24,042 nucleotides of DNA, from positions 1 through 24,042 of IMG/VR virus record IMGVR_UViG_3300042892_001604, one strand, 5' to 3'. Within the stretch, counting starts at the first letter, position 1, and each line of letters starts with the position of its first letter. The position numbers and the translations under genes are program-made. A model generated the notes under the pieces. That model searched no databases and had not been told where the DNA came from. It saw nothing but the letters and a program-made list of their open reading frames with translations. Of this stretch, positions 14,189 to 23,343 are shown one piece after another. This DNA comes from a virus.

Positions 14189-14217
14189 ATTATAAACTAA
14201 GCACTTAATTTTGTCAA
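14189..14217 (-). promoter_or_regulatory. Perfect-consensus sigma70 promoter for gp55
   Basis: On the minus strand, TTGACA (14217-14212), exactly 17 nt, then TATAAT (14194-14189): all 12 consensus bases match with optimal spacing. The expected start is near 14182, about 15 nt before the gp55 ATG, and the leader carries AGGA. The host vegetative sigma factor should read it strongly, fitting early or middle expression of the late sigma factor. Confidence 0.85.
14191..14198 (+). promoter_or_regulatory. Weak late-promoter-like TATAAACT before the baseplate operon
   Basis: Six of eight matches to TATAAATA on the plus strand, 45 nt before the ATG at 14244. It overlaps the -10 region of the opposing gp55 promoter. 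No better late octamer is seen in the 77-nt intergenic region. Confidence 0.25.
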
Positions 14218-14243
14218 CTAAATAATATACCAAAGGAGATGAT

Positions 14244-15272
14244 ATGGCATTATTTGATGTAGGCCCGGGTTTAAATGTAGTTAATGGCGCACTAGGTGCC
14301 GCAAAAGGTGTTCTTAATACCGCTAGTAATCTCGCCGGTGCGCTTAATAATTTATCGAATCCCGCTGCCCTGATCAGCAAATTACGAAGCATTAATTTAC
14401 CATCCGGTGGCGAAGTAGGATCGTTTTTAACCAATGCCGCAGCAACCTTTGCCGGCGCTGATGCTAGCAATGATTGGCGAGTTAGACTAAGCGTTCCTAC
14501 AGCCTTTATGGGCAGCACAGTACTATCTCCACTAGTGCAAGCCGGTGGCCTAGTATTTCCCTACACTCCTGCTATCAGTATTAATAGTTCTGCCTCATAT
14601 GAAGATCAGCCGCTAACTCATCAAAATTATCAATTTACTTTTTATCAAAGCAGTAGAGTTGATAGGATACAAGTTGTCGGAGCGTTCAACGTAGAAGATG
14701 GAGCGCAGGCTCTTTATTGGTTAGCAGCTGTACACTTACTACGTAGTGCTACTAAGATGTTTACCGGCGATGGTGACTTATCAGGAAATCCGCCGCCTAT
14801 ATTGAAATTAAACGGTTATGGCGACTACGTTTTTAAAAATGTACCAGTAGTAGTAACTGGTTTTAGCGTGGATCTTCCTGCAGATGTAAATTATATCAAC
14901 ACCAGTGTTGCTGCCGCAGGCGTATTAGGGCTTGGTGGCGGCTCAGGACCATTAAGTTCTATTGCAGGACTTTCTAGTTCTGGAAGACAACTAGCAGGAC
15001 TGGCGGGCGCAATAGGCGCAAATAAAATTGCTGGCGCACTAGGTGCAGCTGCTACCATTGGCGGAGCTGTTGCTGGTGTTGGTAATTTGTTAGGTGGATT
15101 AAAAGGGTCAGTAGCCAACGGTGGATCTTTTGGAACAGCTGGCAATAGTTGGGTTCCGGTTAAGAGTACGTTGAATATTACTCTTCAGCCTATCTATAGT
15201 AGAACACTGGCTAGACAGTTTAGTTTACAGACCTTTGTTAATGGTGGATATGTCAATGGAGGTTATATCTAA
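14244..15272 (+). CDS. Baseplate tail-tube cap/junction protein (gp48/gp54-like)
   Basis: 342-aa tail-tube-fold candidate that would join the baseplate to the tail tube. Residues 75-215 carry the family pattern: DWRVRLSVP, a VFPYTPAI strand, a THQNYQFTFYQSS strand, the helix QALYWLAAVHLLRSATKMF, then GNPPPILKLNGYGDYVFKNVPVVVTGF and LPADVNYI. Strands plus one helix fit the gp19/gp48/gp54 tube fold. The flanks are Ala/Gly-rich: residues 1-65 and 225-300 are low complexity. I cannot tell gp48 from gp54 by eye, and only one such gene is in the window. A strong AAAGGAG ribosome site precedes the ATG. The stop overlaps the gp53 ATG (TAATG). Confidence 0.72.
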   Translation: MALFDVGPGLNVVNGALGAAKGVLNTASNLAGALNNLSNPAALISKLRSINLPSGGEVGSFLTNAAATFAGADASNDWRVRLSVPTAFMGSTVLSPLVQAGGLVFPYTPAISINSSASYEDQPLTHQNYQFTFYQSSRVDRIQVVGAFNVEDGAQALYWLAAVHLLRSATKMFTGDGDLSGNPPPILKLNGYGDYVFKNVPVVVTGFSVDLPADVNYINTSVAAAGVLGLGGGSGPLSSIAGLSSSGRQLAGLAGAIGANKIAGALGAAATIGGAVAGVGNLLGGLKGSVANGGSFGTAGNSWVPVKSTLNITLQPIYSRTLARQFSLQTFVNGGYVNGGYI

Positions 15273-15571
15273 TGGCCAAATATGCTAACACTAGCCCGTG
15301 GTACAATACTGGATCTGTACAAAACTATCTCGGTATCTTAAGTATTAGACCAGTAGCTGCAGAATCTGATGACTTTGTTTACAAAATAGAACCACAGTAT
15401 ACTCACAGGCCTGATCTACTTGCACACGATCTATACGGATCGTCTAAACTTTGGTGGGTGTTTATACAACGAAACTTAGATATTTTGCAAGATCCGATAT
15501 ACGATTTCGTTCCCGGCGTTGAAATACATATTCCTAAACGATCAGGTCTATTCAAAGTATTGGGAATATAA
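15272..15571 (+). CDS. 53: Baseplate wedge subunit gp53
   Basis: 99-aa protein of the gp53 baseplate wedge family, which completes the wedge and allows hub attachment. Signatures are SPWYNTGSVQNYLGIL near the start, YKIEPQYTHRPDLLAHDLYGSSKLWWVF in the middle, and NLDILQDPIYDFVPGVEIHIP near the end. It is shorter than T4 gp53 (196 aa) but the core is intact; I recall short versions in other marine T4-like phages. It starts within the previous stop codon (1-nt overlap) and ends 1 nt before the hub gene ATG. Confidence 0.87.
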   Translation: MAKYANTSPWYNTGSVQNYLGILSIRPVAAESDDFVYKIEPQYTHRPDLLAHDLYGSSKLWWVFIQRNLDILQDPIYDFVPGVEIHIPKRSGLFKVLGI

Positions 15572-15572
15572 T

Positions 15573-18005
15573 ATGCCTAGTTTTGATATCGGCTCGGCCG
15601 CTACAACCCTGACTAATACTGCTAAAAAAGTAGTTCAAGATACTGGTATAGCTACAGCATTAAGCACAGCATCTAGTGCCATTAACAGCGTTAAGTCTGC
15701 GGTAACTTCTGGCCTAAGTATTAATATTAGTAATATTACAAGTGCAATACCTGGCGCTGCAGAAATTCAATCAGCTATCGAACAGGCTAGAAGTAATGTT
15801 AATAAATTAGGAAACTTATTTGAAAATGCGGTCAAGGCAATTTCTACAGTTGCTTCAGGACTAAGCGGCCCTGTTCCTAATATATTGAATAATTATAGTT
15901 CTTTTAATTATATTTTTTCTTTAAGTGTACTAGATGATACACAAATTAATTTTCCAGACGAAACTTACCGATTGGGCATGATTGGACCGTTAATTTTAAA
16001 AAGTGGTAGCGGAAGTCCCAACAATAGAATTCCTACAGCATATAAGACATTATCAAATCCTAGCGGCATTTACGAATTCTTTATAGAAAATTTACAAATA
16101 AGCAGTAGTATCGGATTTAATCCAGGAACTGGCAATACTAATGCTACTGGTTTTAAGATAAAAATTGTTGAACCTTACAGCATGGGCATGTTTTTTGAAG
16201 TGCTACAGGCAGCGGCACTGACAGCAGGCCATACGAATTACACAGACATGCCATTGTTGTTATCATTAGAATTTAGAGGTCATATCGATGCCGGCCTACA
16301 AAATGTACAGATTGATGCTACTACTAAACATTTTCCTCTTAAACTAATGAACCTTTCAATGAAGGTTACAGGAAAGGGTTCCGAGTATGAAATTGAAGCA
16401 TATCCGTTTAATGAAAAAGCATACTCAACAGTATACTCACAACTTAAAACAGATGCGTCACCTATCGGTTCATCGGTAGTTGAAATGTTACAAAGTGGTG
16501 AAAGCAGTCTACAAGCTATTTTAAACAACAGATTACAAGAAGCAGTCAAACGTAAAGACGTTAACGTTGCAGATCAAATACTAATTAGTTTTCCTAAAGA
16601 TCTTAAAACAGGATTAGCAATCACTAAAGACGACGACGGCAATGATATGCCTGCTATAGTAGATCCGAGCAGCACCGGTGGCGGGTTTGGCTTGTTTTCT
16701 AAGTTGCGGGTCAAAACTAGCACACTAAACAAAACACAAGTGCAAGAAGAAGGTACAGTAAATGATATTGGATCAAGCACTATGGGATTTAGTCTGTACA
16801 ATAACGGTGGCACACCTTTTGCTAAAGATAATTTTGCCTATGACGAGACTACTGGAACGTATACCCGGGGCGATATAACAATAGATCCTAAACTTGGACA
16901 GTTTAAATTTTCACAAGGCACTGACATTGTCAATGCTATCAATCAAGTTATCTTAATGAGCGAATATGGTAGGACAGCCCTAAATCAAATTAGTTCAGAT
17001 GGTTCAGTTAAATGGTGGCGTGTAGAAACACAACTTTTTTACATACCAACTGATGAAAATATAGCCAAGAGTGGTGTAAAACCAAAACTGGTAGTATATC
17101 GAGTAGTACCTTATGATGTAGATGCTAGTATTTTTCAACCGCCGAACGCTGCCAGACCTGGTACAGAAGAAGCTAAATCACAAGTTATAAAAGAATATAA
17201 CTATATCTACACTGGTAAAAATACTGATATTATAGATTGGAATATTGAATTCATGGCTGGCTTTTATACAGCCATGCGATCAGACGGTGGTCAGAACAGT
17301 GGCGACAAAGATCTAGCAGAACAACAAAGCGGAGCTGCTAACGGCGAACCGAATCCGGGCGGCACACCTACAGGCCAAGCGCCTAAACCTGGACAAATTC
17401 CAACGGTTGTGTTGAAAGACGGTGTACTAACCAGTACAGCATACAAAGGCGGCGGCGGCCTAGATGATAATGCCAGTATTGCTGCAAGGCAGTTCCACGA
17501 TGCACTAGTATCAGGCAACGATATGGTAGCGTTAGATTTAACAATTTTAGGAGACCCTTACTATCTTGGCGATAGCGGCATGGGCAATTACACAGCTACG
17601 GCAACTGATAACAAGCACATTAATGCAGACGGTGCAATGAATTATCAAAGTTCTGAAGTTAGAGTTAATGTAAATTTTAGATCGCCGGCTGACATTAATC
17701 ATATTACTGGCATGTATGATTTCACTAGCACATCTGTATCACAGTTTAGCGGACTATATAGAGTGCAGACAGTTAATTCGAGCTTTCAACGAGGCAAGTT
17801 CACACAGATTTTAAAAATGTTTAGACTTAAAGGTCAAGAAGTTCAAAGTACCGGAAAACCAGTATTGGCTACTTCAGCTTCAGAATCAATTATTCCGTCA
17901 GATACTCAGACCTTTGATGACGGGTCGAGTATACAAACGTTTGATGACGGATCAACTTTAGTAACAGACTCCGAAGGCAATGTTACATCAACACCAGCAC
18001 CATAA
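15573..18005 (+). CDS. Putative baseplate hub protein before gp5 (gp27-type role)
   Basis: 810-aa virion protein. I chose the ATG at 15573, 1 nt after gp53, over the earlier in-frame ATG at 15519, which would overlap gp53 by 53 nt. Residues 1-110 are low-complexity Ser/Ala/Thr. A central part (FNYIFSLSVLDDTQINFPDE, then PYSMGMFFEVLQAAAL and LLLSLEFRGHID) looks like a beta-rich hub domain. A later part (WWRVETQLFYIPTDEN, VVYRVVPYDVDASIF, YTGKNTDIIDWNIEF) and a LDLTILGDPYYLGDSG segment resemble gp27/gpD-type hub proteins. The C-terminus carries a short duplication (QTFDDGS twice). Its place directly before gp5 and its size favour the hub that binds gp5. The gp27 assignment is inference; I see no clear sequence match to T4 gp27. 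Confidence 0.65.
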   Translation: MPSFDIGSAATTLTNTAKKVVQDTGIATALSTASSAINSVKSAVTSGLSINISNITSAIPGAAEIQSAIEQARSNVNKLGNLFENAVKAISTVASGLSGPVPNILNNYSSFNYIFSLSVLDDTQINFPDETYRLGMIGPLILKSGSGSPNNRIPTAYKTLSNPSGIYEFFIENLQISSSIGFNPGTGNTNATGFKIKIVEPYSMGMFFEVLQAAALTAGHTNYTDMPLLLSLEFRGHIDAGLQNVQIDATTKHFPLKLMNLSMKVTGKGSEYEIEAYPFNEKAYSTVYSQLKTDASPIGSSVVEMLQSGESSLQAILNNRLQEAVKRKDVNVADQILISFPKDLKTGLAITKDDDGNDMPAIVDPSSTGGGFGLFSKLRVKTSTLNKTQVQEEGTVNDIGSSTMGFSLYNNGGTPFAKDNFAYDETTGTYTRGDITIDPKLGQFKFSQGTDIVNAINQVILMSEYGRTALNQISSDGSVKWWRVETQLFYIPTDENIAKSGVKPKLVVYRVVPYDVDASIFQPPNAARPGTEEAKSQVIKEYNYIYTGKNTDIIDWNIEFMAGFYTAMRSDGGQNSGDKDLAEQQSGAANGEPNPGGTPTGQAPKPGQIPTVVLKDGVLTSTAYKGGGGLDDNASIAARQFHDALVSGNDMVALDLTILGDPYYLGDSGMGNYTATATDNKHINADGAMNYQSSEVRVNVNFRSPADINHITGMYDFTSTSVSQFSGLYRVQTVNSSFQRGKFTQILKMFRLKGQEVQSTGKPVLATSASESIIPSDTQTFDDGSSIQTFDDGSTLVTDSEGNVTSTPAP

Positions 18006-18020
18006 AAGAGATTATTAATC

Positions 18021-19385
18021 ATGGCAGAAGAAACAAGAGTAGCAACGGGTTCTGAAAAATCAAGTCCAGGCCCGTTCTTGGCAAAAATTGTTAGTCACTT
18101 AGATCCTACATATATGGGAACACTAGAAGTACAATTACTTCATGAAGTGGGCAACGACGATGATGAAGGTCAACTACATCAGGTAAAATATCTTAGTCCG
18201 TTTGCTGGACAAACTAGTGTTGATTTTGTTGGAGAAGAGCCCGACGACTATGACAACACTCAGAAAAGTTATGGCATGTGGATGATCCCACCTGATGTTG
18301 GCAATGTTGTAATGGTAATTTTTGTAGACGGTGATCCACGTAAGGGCTATTGGATAGGTTGTGTGCCTGACTTATCGATGAATTTTCAAGTTCCGGGACA
18401 TGCCGCTACATCATTTCATGTAGACGGTATAGAAGAACGAGTACCAGTAGCTGAATATAATAAAATAGCACAAGCATCAACTGTTGATCCTACACAAATT
18501 AAAAAACCTGCAAGCCCCCTACAAGACATATTAGAAGAACAGGGATTGTTAAAGGACGATACTCGAGGCATTACAACTAGCAGTGCTAGACGAGAAGTTC
18601 CCAGCGCTGTATTTGGAATTTCAACCCCCGGACCAATTGATAAACAACCAGGTGCAAAAAAGGGACGATTTGGAAAATCTGAACATAGAGTTGCGTCTGG
18701 GTTTGTCAGTAGACTAGGCGGAAGTAGTTTTGTAATGGATGACGGTGACGACAAGTTTGTCCGTAAGACTCCGGCAAGCGAAGGCCCACCGGAATATGCT
18801 GCCGTTGAACAAGGTGAAACTGATGGCGATCCGACTATTCCCCATAACGAATTAATTAGAATTCGAACTAGAACAGGTCATCAAATTTTATTACATAACA
18901 GTGAAGACTTAATCTACATCGGAAACGCCAAAGGAACTACTTGGATTGAATTAACTAGTAACGGTAAGATTGATATCTACGCAGAAGACAGCATCAGTAT
19001 GCATACAAAAGGCGATTTTAACGTAACAGCTGATAAAAACATTAACTTAACATCAACCGGCGGCGCCATTAATTTAAAAGCATCTGGCAATGTAAACACA
19101 ACTCCTGGCGGCAACTATAACGTTAAGCCTGGCGGCAGCGCAAACATTAACCCAGGCGGCAATTGTAACGTATTGGCTGCTAATACTAGTATTGATGGCG
19201 GTGAAATTCACCTTAACTCTGGCAAAGCTTCTGGCGCACAAGCTGCAATAGCAGCACCTCGTGTTCCAGAACACGAACCGTGGGACGGGCATGAAAACTT
19301 ACACAATACTGAGCTGAAATACTCGACAACAACTGATACGTTTGCAAAAATTAAACCGCCCGCTCAAGACGAACAAGAAGGTTAA
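18021..19385 (+). CDS. 5: Baseplate central spike protein gp5 (no lysozyme domain)
   Basis: 454-aa central spike. Residues 15-140 form the OB-fold domain (GPFLAKIVSHLDPTYMGTLEV, then YGMWMIPPDVGNVVMVIFVDGDPRKGYWIG), which binds the hub. Residues 140-275 are a variable linker. From about 280 (NELIRIRTRTGHQILLHNSEDL) the VgrG/gp5-type beta-helix begins, with IDIYAEDSISMHTKGDFNV and Gly-rich turns (PGG three times around 355-375). The C-terminal HEPWDGHENLH is common in marine gp5 proteins. T4 gp5 has a lysozyme domain between OB and helix; no lysozyme motif is present here, and the linker looks disordered. AAAGAGA precedes the ATG, 15 nt after the hub stop. Confidence 0.9.
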   Translation: MAEETRVATGSEKSSPGPFLAKIVSHLDPTYMGTLEVQLLHEVGNDDDEGQLHQVKYLSPFAGQTSVDFVGEEPDDYDNTQKSYGMWMIPPDVGNVVMVIFVDGDPRKGYWIGCVPDLSMNFQVPGHAATSFHVDGIEERVPVAEYNKIAQASTVDPTQIKKPASPLQDILEEQGLLKDDTRGITTSSARREVPSAVFGISTPGPIDKQPGAKKGRFGKSEHRVASGFVSRLGGSSFVMDDGDDKFVRKTPASEGPPEYAAVEQGETDGDPTIPHNELIRIRTRTGHQILLHNSEDLIYIGNAKGTTWIELTSNGKIDIYAEDSISMHTKGDFNVTADKNINLTSTGGAINLKASGNVNTTPGGNYNVKPGGSANINPGGNCNVLAANTSIDGGEIHLNSGKASGAQAAIAAPRVPEHEPWDGHENLHNTELKYSTTTDTFAKIKPPAQDEQEG

Positions 19386-19393
19386 ATACTAAT

Positions 19394-19840
19394 ATGACAG
19401 CTAATAACCGCTTATTTGACAAGGTAGTACTTAAAGGACCTGCTAAAAACAGTACATCAGCACCTGGTTCTAAAACTTATAAAGGTTTTAGCACAGTCAG
19501 CGGTGACAGTAAAAGCTATAGCCTCTACGATCTAGCACTTATAAAACAAGATATTATCAATCACTTCCATATCCGTCAAGGTGAAAGATTAGAAAATCCT
19601 ACATTTGGTACTATTATATGGGACTTATTATTTGAACCATTAACTGAAGATGTTAAGCAAATGATAACAAAAAATATTGAAGACATTATCAACTACGATC
19701 CCCGAGTCAGTGCAGATCAAATCATAGTAACAGCCTACGAAAGCGGGATTCAGATAGAATGTAAGCTAACATATCAGCCTTATAACATCCAAGAAGCAAT
19801 ACAATTTAGGTTTGATCAAGCTAACGGATTATTGAATTAA
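19394..19840 (+). CDS. 25: Baseplate wedge subunit gp25
   Basis: 148-aa protein of the GPW/gp25 family, which caps the wedge core and nucleates sheath assembly. Signatures: YSLYDLALIKQDIINHFHIRQGERLENPTFG, the conserved LLFEPLTED (Glu-Pro-Leu motif), then IINYDPRV and the closing strands. The first 35 residues are an extra Ser/Lys-rich lead. It lies 8 nt after gp5 and before gp6, the usual partner order in contractile tails. The ribosome site is weak, suggesting coupling to gp5. Confidence 0.95.
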   Translation: MTANNRLFDKVVLKGPAKNSTSAPGSKTYKGFSTVSGDSKSYSLYDLALIKQDIINHFHIRQGERLENPTFGTIIWDLLFEPLTEDVKQMITKNIEDIINYDPRVSADQIIVTAYESGIQIECKLTYQPYNIQEAIQFRFDQANGLLN

Positions 19841-19864
19841 TTAAGTGCCCACATAATAAAATCC

Positions 19865-19872
19865 GATAAATA
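19865..19872 (+). promoter_or_regulatory. Putative late promoter GATAAATA for gp6
   Basis: One mismatch to TATAAATA in the 53-nt gap between gp25 and gp6. Transcription would begin near 19879, leaving a 15-nt leader with the GGGAAG ribosome site. It shares CGATAAATAT with the tape measure promoter at 6933-6940. Confidence 0.55.
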
Positions 19873-19893
19873 TCTGTATAATGGGAAGCAGAT

Positions 19894-22800
19894 ATGTCAG
19901 CAACCGATAGACAAAATAGATTACTAGTAGCAGAAGACTGGAAACGAATATACCAGAGTTTCCGTAATGCGGACTTTCAAAGTTACGACTTTGAAAATTT
20001 ACGCCGTGTTATGATTGGGTATATCAGGGAAAATTACCCTGAAGACTTCAACGACTACATTGAAAGCAGCGAATACCTAGCTCTTATAGACCTTATTGCG
20101 TTTTTAGGTCAAAGTATTGCGTTCCGTGTTGATCTAAATGCTCGTGAAAACTTTTTAGAGCTAGCAGAACGTCGAGAATCTGTATTACGATTAGCTCGCC
20201 TACTAAGTTACAGATCTAAACGCAATATTTCAGCATCGGGAATGTTAAAGTTTACCACTGTAAGCACCACTCAAAATGTTTACGATAGCAACGGTCGCAA
20301 TTTATCAGGGCAAGTAGTTGCATGGAATGATCCTGCTAATGCCAACTGGTATGATCAATTTATTAAAGTTATAAATGCAGCATTGCCTGCTACACGACAA
20401 ATAGGCAATCCGGACCGCAGCGGCACAGTGTTTGGAATTCCAACTTCTCAGTATAGATTTCAAAGTGCCAACACTACAGTTCCTGTATACGAATTTACCA
20501 AGGGTGTTGATGGTAGGTCTATGAATTTTGAAGTTGTTTCGACAACATTTACTGATGGTGCAGATATATCAGAAGAACCGCCTTCAATTGGAAACCGCCT
20601 GGCTTTTTTATACAAAGACGACGGAAAAGGAAACGGATCAAGTAATACAGGATTCTTTTTACGATTTACACAAGGCACCTTAAGTCAAGGCTCGTTTACA
20701 CTGTCACAACCAGCTACAGATGAATCTGTAGACATCGATGCGGTTAACATCAACAACAGTGATGTATGGTTATACCGTTTAGATAATAATGGATCAGAAA
20801 GCGAATATTGGGCACAAGTACCTAGCTTTGAAGGCAACAACATTATCTATAATAGCCTTAATAAAAGTATTAGAAATATCTACGGTGTAGTTACTAGGGC
20901 CAACGATCGAGTTAGCCTAGTGTTTAGCGACGGTGTGTTCGGCAATTTACCCCAAGGTACTTTTAGAACCTACTATCGAACAGGTAATGGATTGAGTTAT
21001 ACAATTAATCCTAAAGACGTTAAGAATGTATCAATCAGCATACCGTATTTTAGCAATATAGGACAAGTAGAAACGCTGACACTTTCGTTGGGACTTCAGT
21101 CGTCTGTATCTAACTCATCACCGACTGAGTCAAACGACAGTATTAAAGCCAATGCACCGGCTACTTATTATACACAAAATCGTATGATAACTGGTGAAGA
21201 TTATAATATCAGTCCGTTAAGTGTTAATCAACAGATAGTCAAAGTCAAGGCAGTTAATCGAAGTTCAAGCGGCATTAGTCGATACTTCGATCTAGTTGAT
21301 CCGACTGGCAAGTATAGCAAAACAAATTTATTTGCTGATGACGGTGTGTTGTATAAACAGACGTACACTAGCTTTTTTAGATTTAAGTATAATACTAGAA
21401 CTGATATTGAAGCAATCATTTATAACGAATTGTCAGAAGTATTGCGTTCTTCTAATTTAAAGAATTTTTATTACAGCAGCTTTGATCGAGTACCTGCATC
21501 ACTCTTAGGGATAATTTGGAAAAACGTCACTACTGATACTAATCAAAGTACGGGATTTATTGAAGATATTATAACTAGTACAGCACAGCGGGTTGGTACT
21601 TATACTAGCACACTCTTAAGATTTTTTACAGTAGGATCATTGGTTAAGTTTAAATCGCCTACTGGATATTATTTTGATAGATCGAATAATAACAAATTAA
21701 TTTTATCATCTGCCAATGTGCAAAATTTAACAGATACAATATGGGCCAAAGTTGTAACAGTAGCTGGTGACGGCACTAACAACGGTATTGGAACACTGTC
21801 CACTGGATCTGGTACAATTATTTTAAACGAGATAATTCCTACACTGGCAACAATTGATGAAATTATTCCAGCATGGCGAGTGTCGTTAGAACCCGGTACG
21901 ATATCTTCTATGGTAGATTTAGTATTTTCCAACAAACAATTTGGTCTACGCTACGATACTGAAACACGGACTTGGAAAATTATTTTAGAAACTAACTTGA
22001 ACACTACTGATAATTTTAGTTTAGGCCGTCAAGGCGACACTAGTAATCAAAAGGTAGACTCTAGTTGGTTACTATTGTTTACAACTGATACAGAAAATTA
22101 TACAGTCACTTCGAGATTAAGTCGTTATATTTTTGAAAGCAAGCAGCAAGTGAGATTTTTCTTTGATGCGAGTGATAAAATTTACGACACTAGAACAAAT
22201 ACTGTAGTAAAGGATGTAATTAAGGTATTAAGTATTAATACTCAACCATCCACTACGGCATCGTTTACCTACGACAGAGATTGGGAAATTACCGAAGAAT
22301 TCGTTGGCCTTGATGGATATGTTGACACTAAGAAAATTCAAATAACATTCAACGATAGCGACGACGACGGTGTAGTAGATGATCCTACCCTATTTGAAAC
22401 TATTGTTGACCCTGTTAACAATGCTATTCCCTTGGCCAACCGATATGTTGTGTTAGAAAGATATATTATCGAGCAAGGTCAAGAAGACTATAGATATGTA
22501 CCTAATACAAATAACTTAGTTAAGGTAATGTTAAGTCAGCCAACTAATACAGCAGGCGAAATAACAGGGCAATATTTTTATTTTATAGATACTGATACTG
22601 TTGTTAAATTAAACCTTGCTGGCGAGTTCATACCTACATTAGATTATAGAGTGTATGCAGGAAGAGATAATCTTAAATTTCAATACATTCATAACGCAGA
22701 TTATGAATCAAGAATTGATCCAGGACTAACGAATTTAATTGACATCTTTGTGTTAACTAAACAGTACGACATTAATTACAGACAGTGGCTTTCTAATTCG

Positions 22801-23343
22801 ATAACCACAGAGCCGTTGCCACTTAGCAGCGATGCTCTATATAACTTACTATCGCCGGAATTGAATAAGATCAAATCTATAAGCGATGAAATTATATACC
22901 ACCCAGTAAAATATAAAGTATTATTTGGTAGCAAGGCTAGTCCTAATGTGCAGGCAACTTTTAAAGTAGTTAAAAATTCCGAAGTTGTTATAAGCGACAA
23001 CGATATTAAAACAAGAACACTAGTTGCAATATCAGAATTTTTTGCTTTAGAAAATTGGGACTTTGGTGATAATTTTTACTTTAGTGAATTATCTGCCTAC
23101 GTAATGAATAAGCTAAGTCCTAACATTGTTAACTTTGTTATAGTTCCAAAGAATTCGGGATTGAGCTTCGGTAGTCTTTACGAAATTAGATCAGAGAAAG
23201 ATCAAATTTTTATTAATAGTGCAACTATGGATGATATTGAAATTATCTCCACAATAACAGCGAGTCAAATTAAAAGCGCAATGATTTTACAAGATCAAAC
23301 AGCAGTCAGTCAACAGACTATAACAAGTTCTGGGAGTAATTAA
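19894..23343 (+). CDS. 6: Baseplate wedge subunit gp6 (long form)
   Basis: 1149-aa gp6-family protein; gp6 dimers form the inner iris ring that holds the baseplate together (T4: 660 aa). The N-terminal 110 residues are the clearest signature: DFQSYDFENLRRVMIGYIRENYPEDFNDYIESSEYLALIDLIAFLGQSIAFR, then DLNARENFLELAERRESVLRLA. About residues 340-480 (DGVFGNLPQGTFRTYYRTGNG, ATYYTQNRMITGEDYN) match the baseplate-J-like part. The long beta-rich region at about 560-900 is extra compared with T4. The C-terminus (TLVAISEFFALENWDFGDNFYFSELSAYV) is typical of the wedge dimerisation end. GGGAAG precedes the ATG. Its stop overlaps the next start by 1 nt (TAATG). Confidence 0.92.
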   Translation: MSATDRQNRLLVAEDWKRIYQSFRNADFQSYDFENLRRVMIGYIRENYPEDFNDYIESSEYLALIDLIAFLGQSIAFRVDLNARENFLELAERRESVLRLARLLSYRSKRNISASGMLKFTTVSTTQNVYDSNGRNLSGQVVAWNDPANANWYDQFIKVINAALPATRQIGNPDRSGTVFGIPTSQYRFQSANTTVPVYEFTKGVDGRSMNFEVVSTTFTDGADISEEPPSIGNRLAFLYKDDGKGNGSSNTGFFLRFTQGTLSQGSFTLSQPATDESVDIDAVNINNSDVWLYRLDNNGSESEYWAQVPSFEGNNIIYNSLNKSIRNIYGVVTRANDRVSLVFSDGVFGNLPQGTFRTYYRTGNGLSYTINPKDVKNVSISIPYFSNIGQVETLTLSLGLQSSVSNSSPTESNDSIKANAPATYYTQNRMITGEDYNISPLSVNQQIVKVKAVNRSSSGISRYFDLVDPTGKYSKTNLFADDGVLYKQTYTSFFRFKYNTRTDIEAIIYNELSEVLRSSNLKNFYYSSFDRVPASLLGIIWKNVTTDTNQSTGFIEDIITSTAQRVGTYTSTLLRFFTVGSLVKFKSPTGYYFDRSNNNKLILSSANVQNLTDTIWAKVVTVAGDGTNNGIGTLSTGSGTIILNEIIPTLATIDEIIPAWRVSLEPGTISSMVDLVFSNKQFGLRYDTETRTWKIILETNLNTTDNFSLGRQGDTSNQKVDSSWLLLFTTDTENYTVTSRLSRYIFESKQQVRFFFDASDKIYDTRTNTVVKDVIKVLSINTQPSTTASFTYDRDWEITEEFVGLDGYVDTKKIQITFNDSDDDGVVDDPTLFETIVDPVNNAIPLANRYVVLERYIIEQGQEDYRYVPNTNNLVKVMLSQPTNTAGEITGQYFYFIDTDTVVKLNLAGEFIPTLDYRVYAGRDNLKFQYIHNADYESRIDPGLTNLIDIFVLTKQYDINYRQWLSNSITTEPLPLSSDALYNLLSPELNKIKSISDEIIYHPVKYKVLFGSKASPNVQATFKVVKNSEVVISDNDIKTRTLVAISEFFALENWDFGDNFYFSELSAYVMNKLSPNIVNFVIVPKNSGLSFGSLYEIRSEKDQIFINSATMDDIEIISTITASQIKSAMILQDQTAVSQQTITSSGSN

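Noticed and set aside
14174-14518. Minus-strand 114-aa ORF opposite the gp48/54-like gene
   Set aside because: Antisense shadow of an Ala/Gly-rich coding region that also covers the gp55 promoter.
15519-15572. Upstream start for the 810-aa hub gene
   Set aside because: It would overlap gp53 by 53 nt and add 18 residues unlike the family. The ATG at 15573 follows gp53 directly.
18440-18840. Lysozyme domain in gp5
   Set aside because: No Glu-Asp-Thr-type lysozyme motif or fold pattern. The segment is Pro/Gly/charged and looks like a linker.
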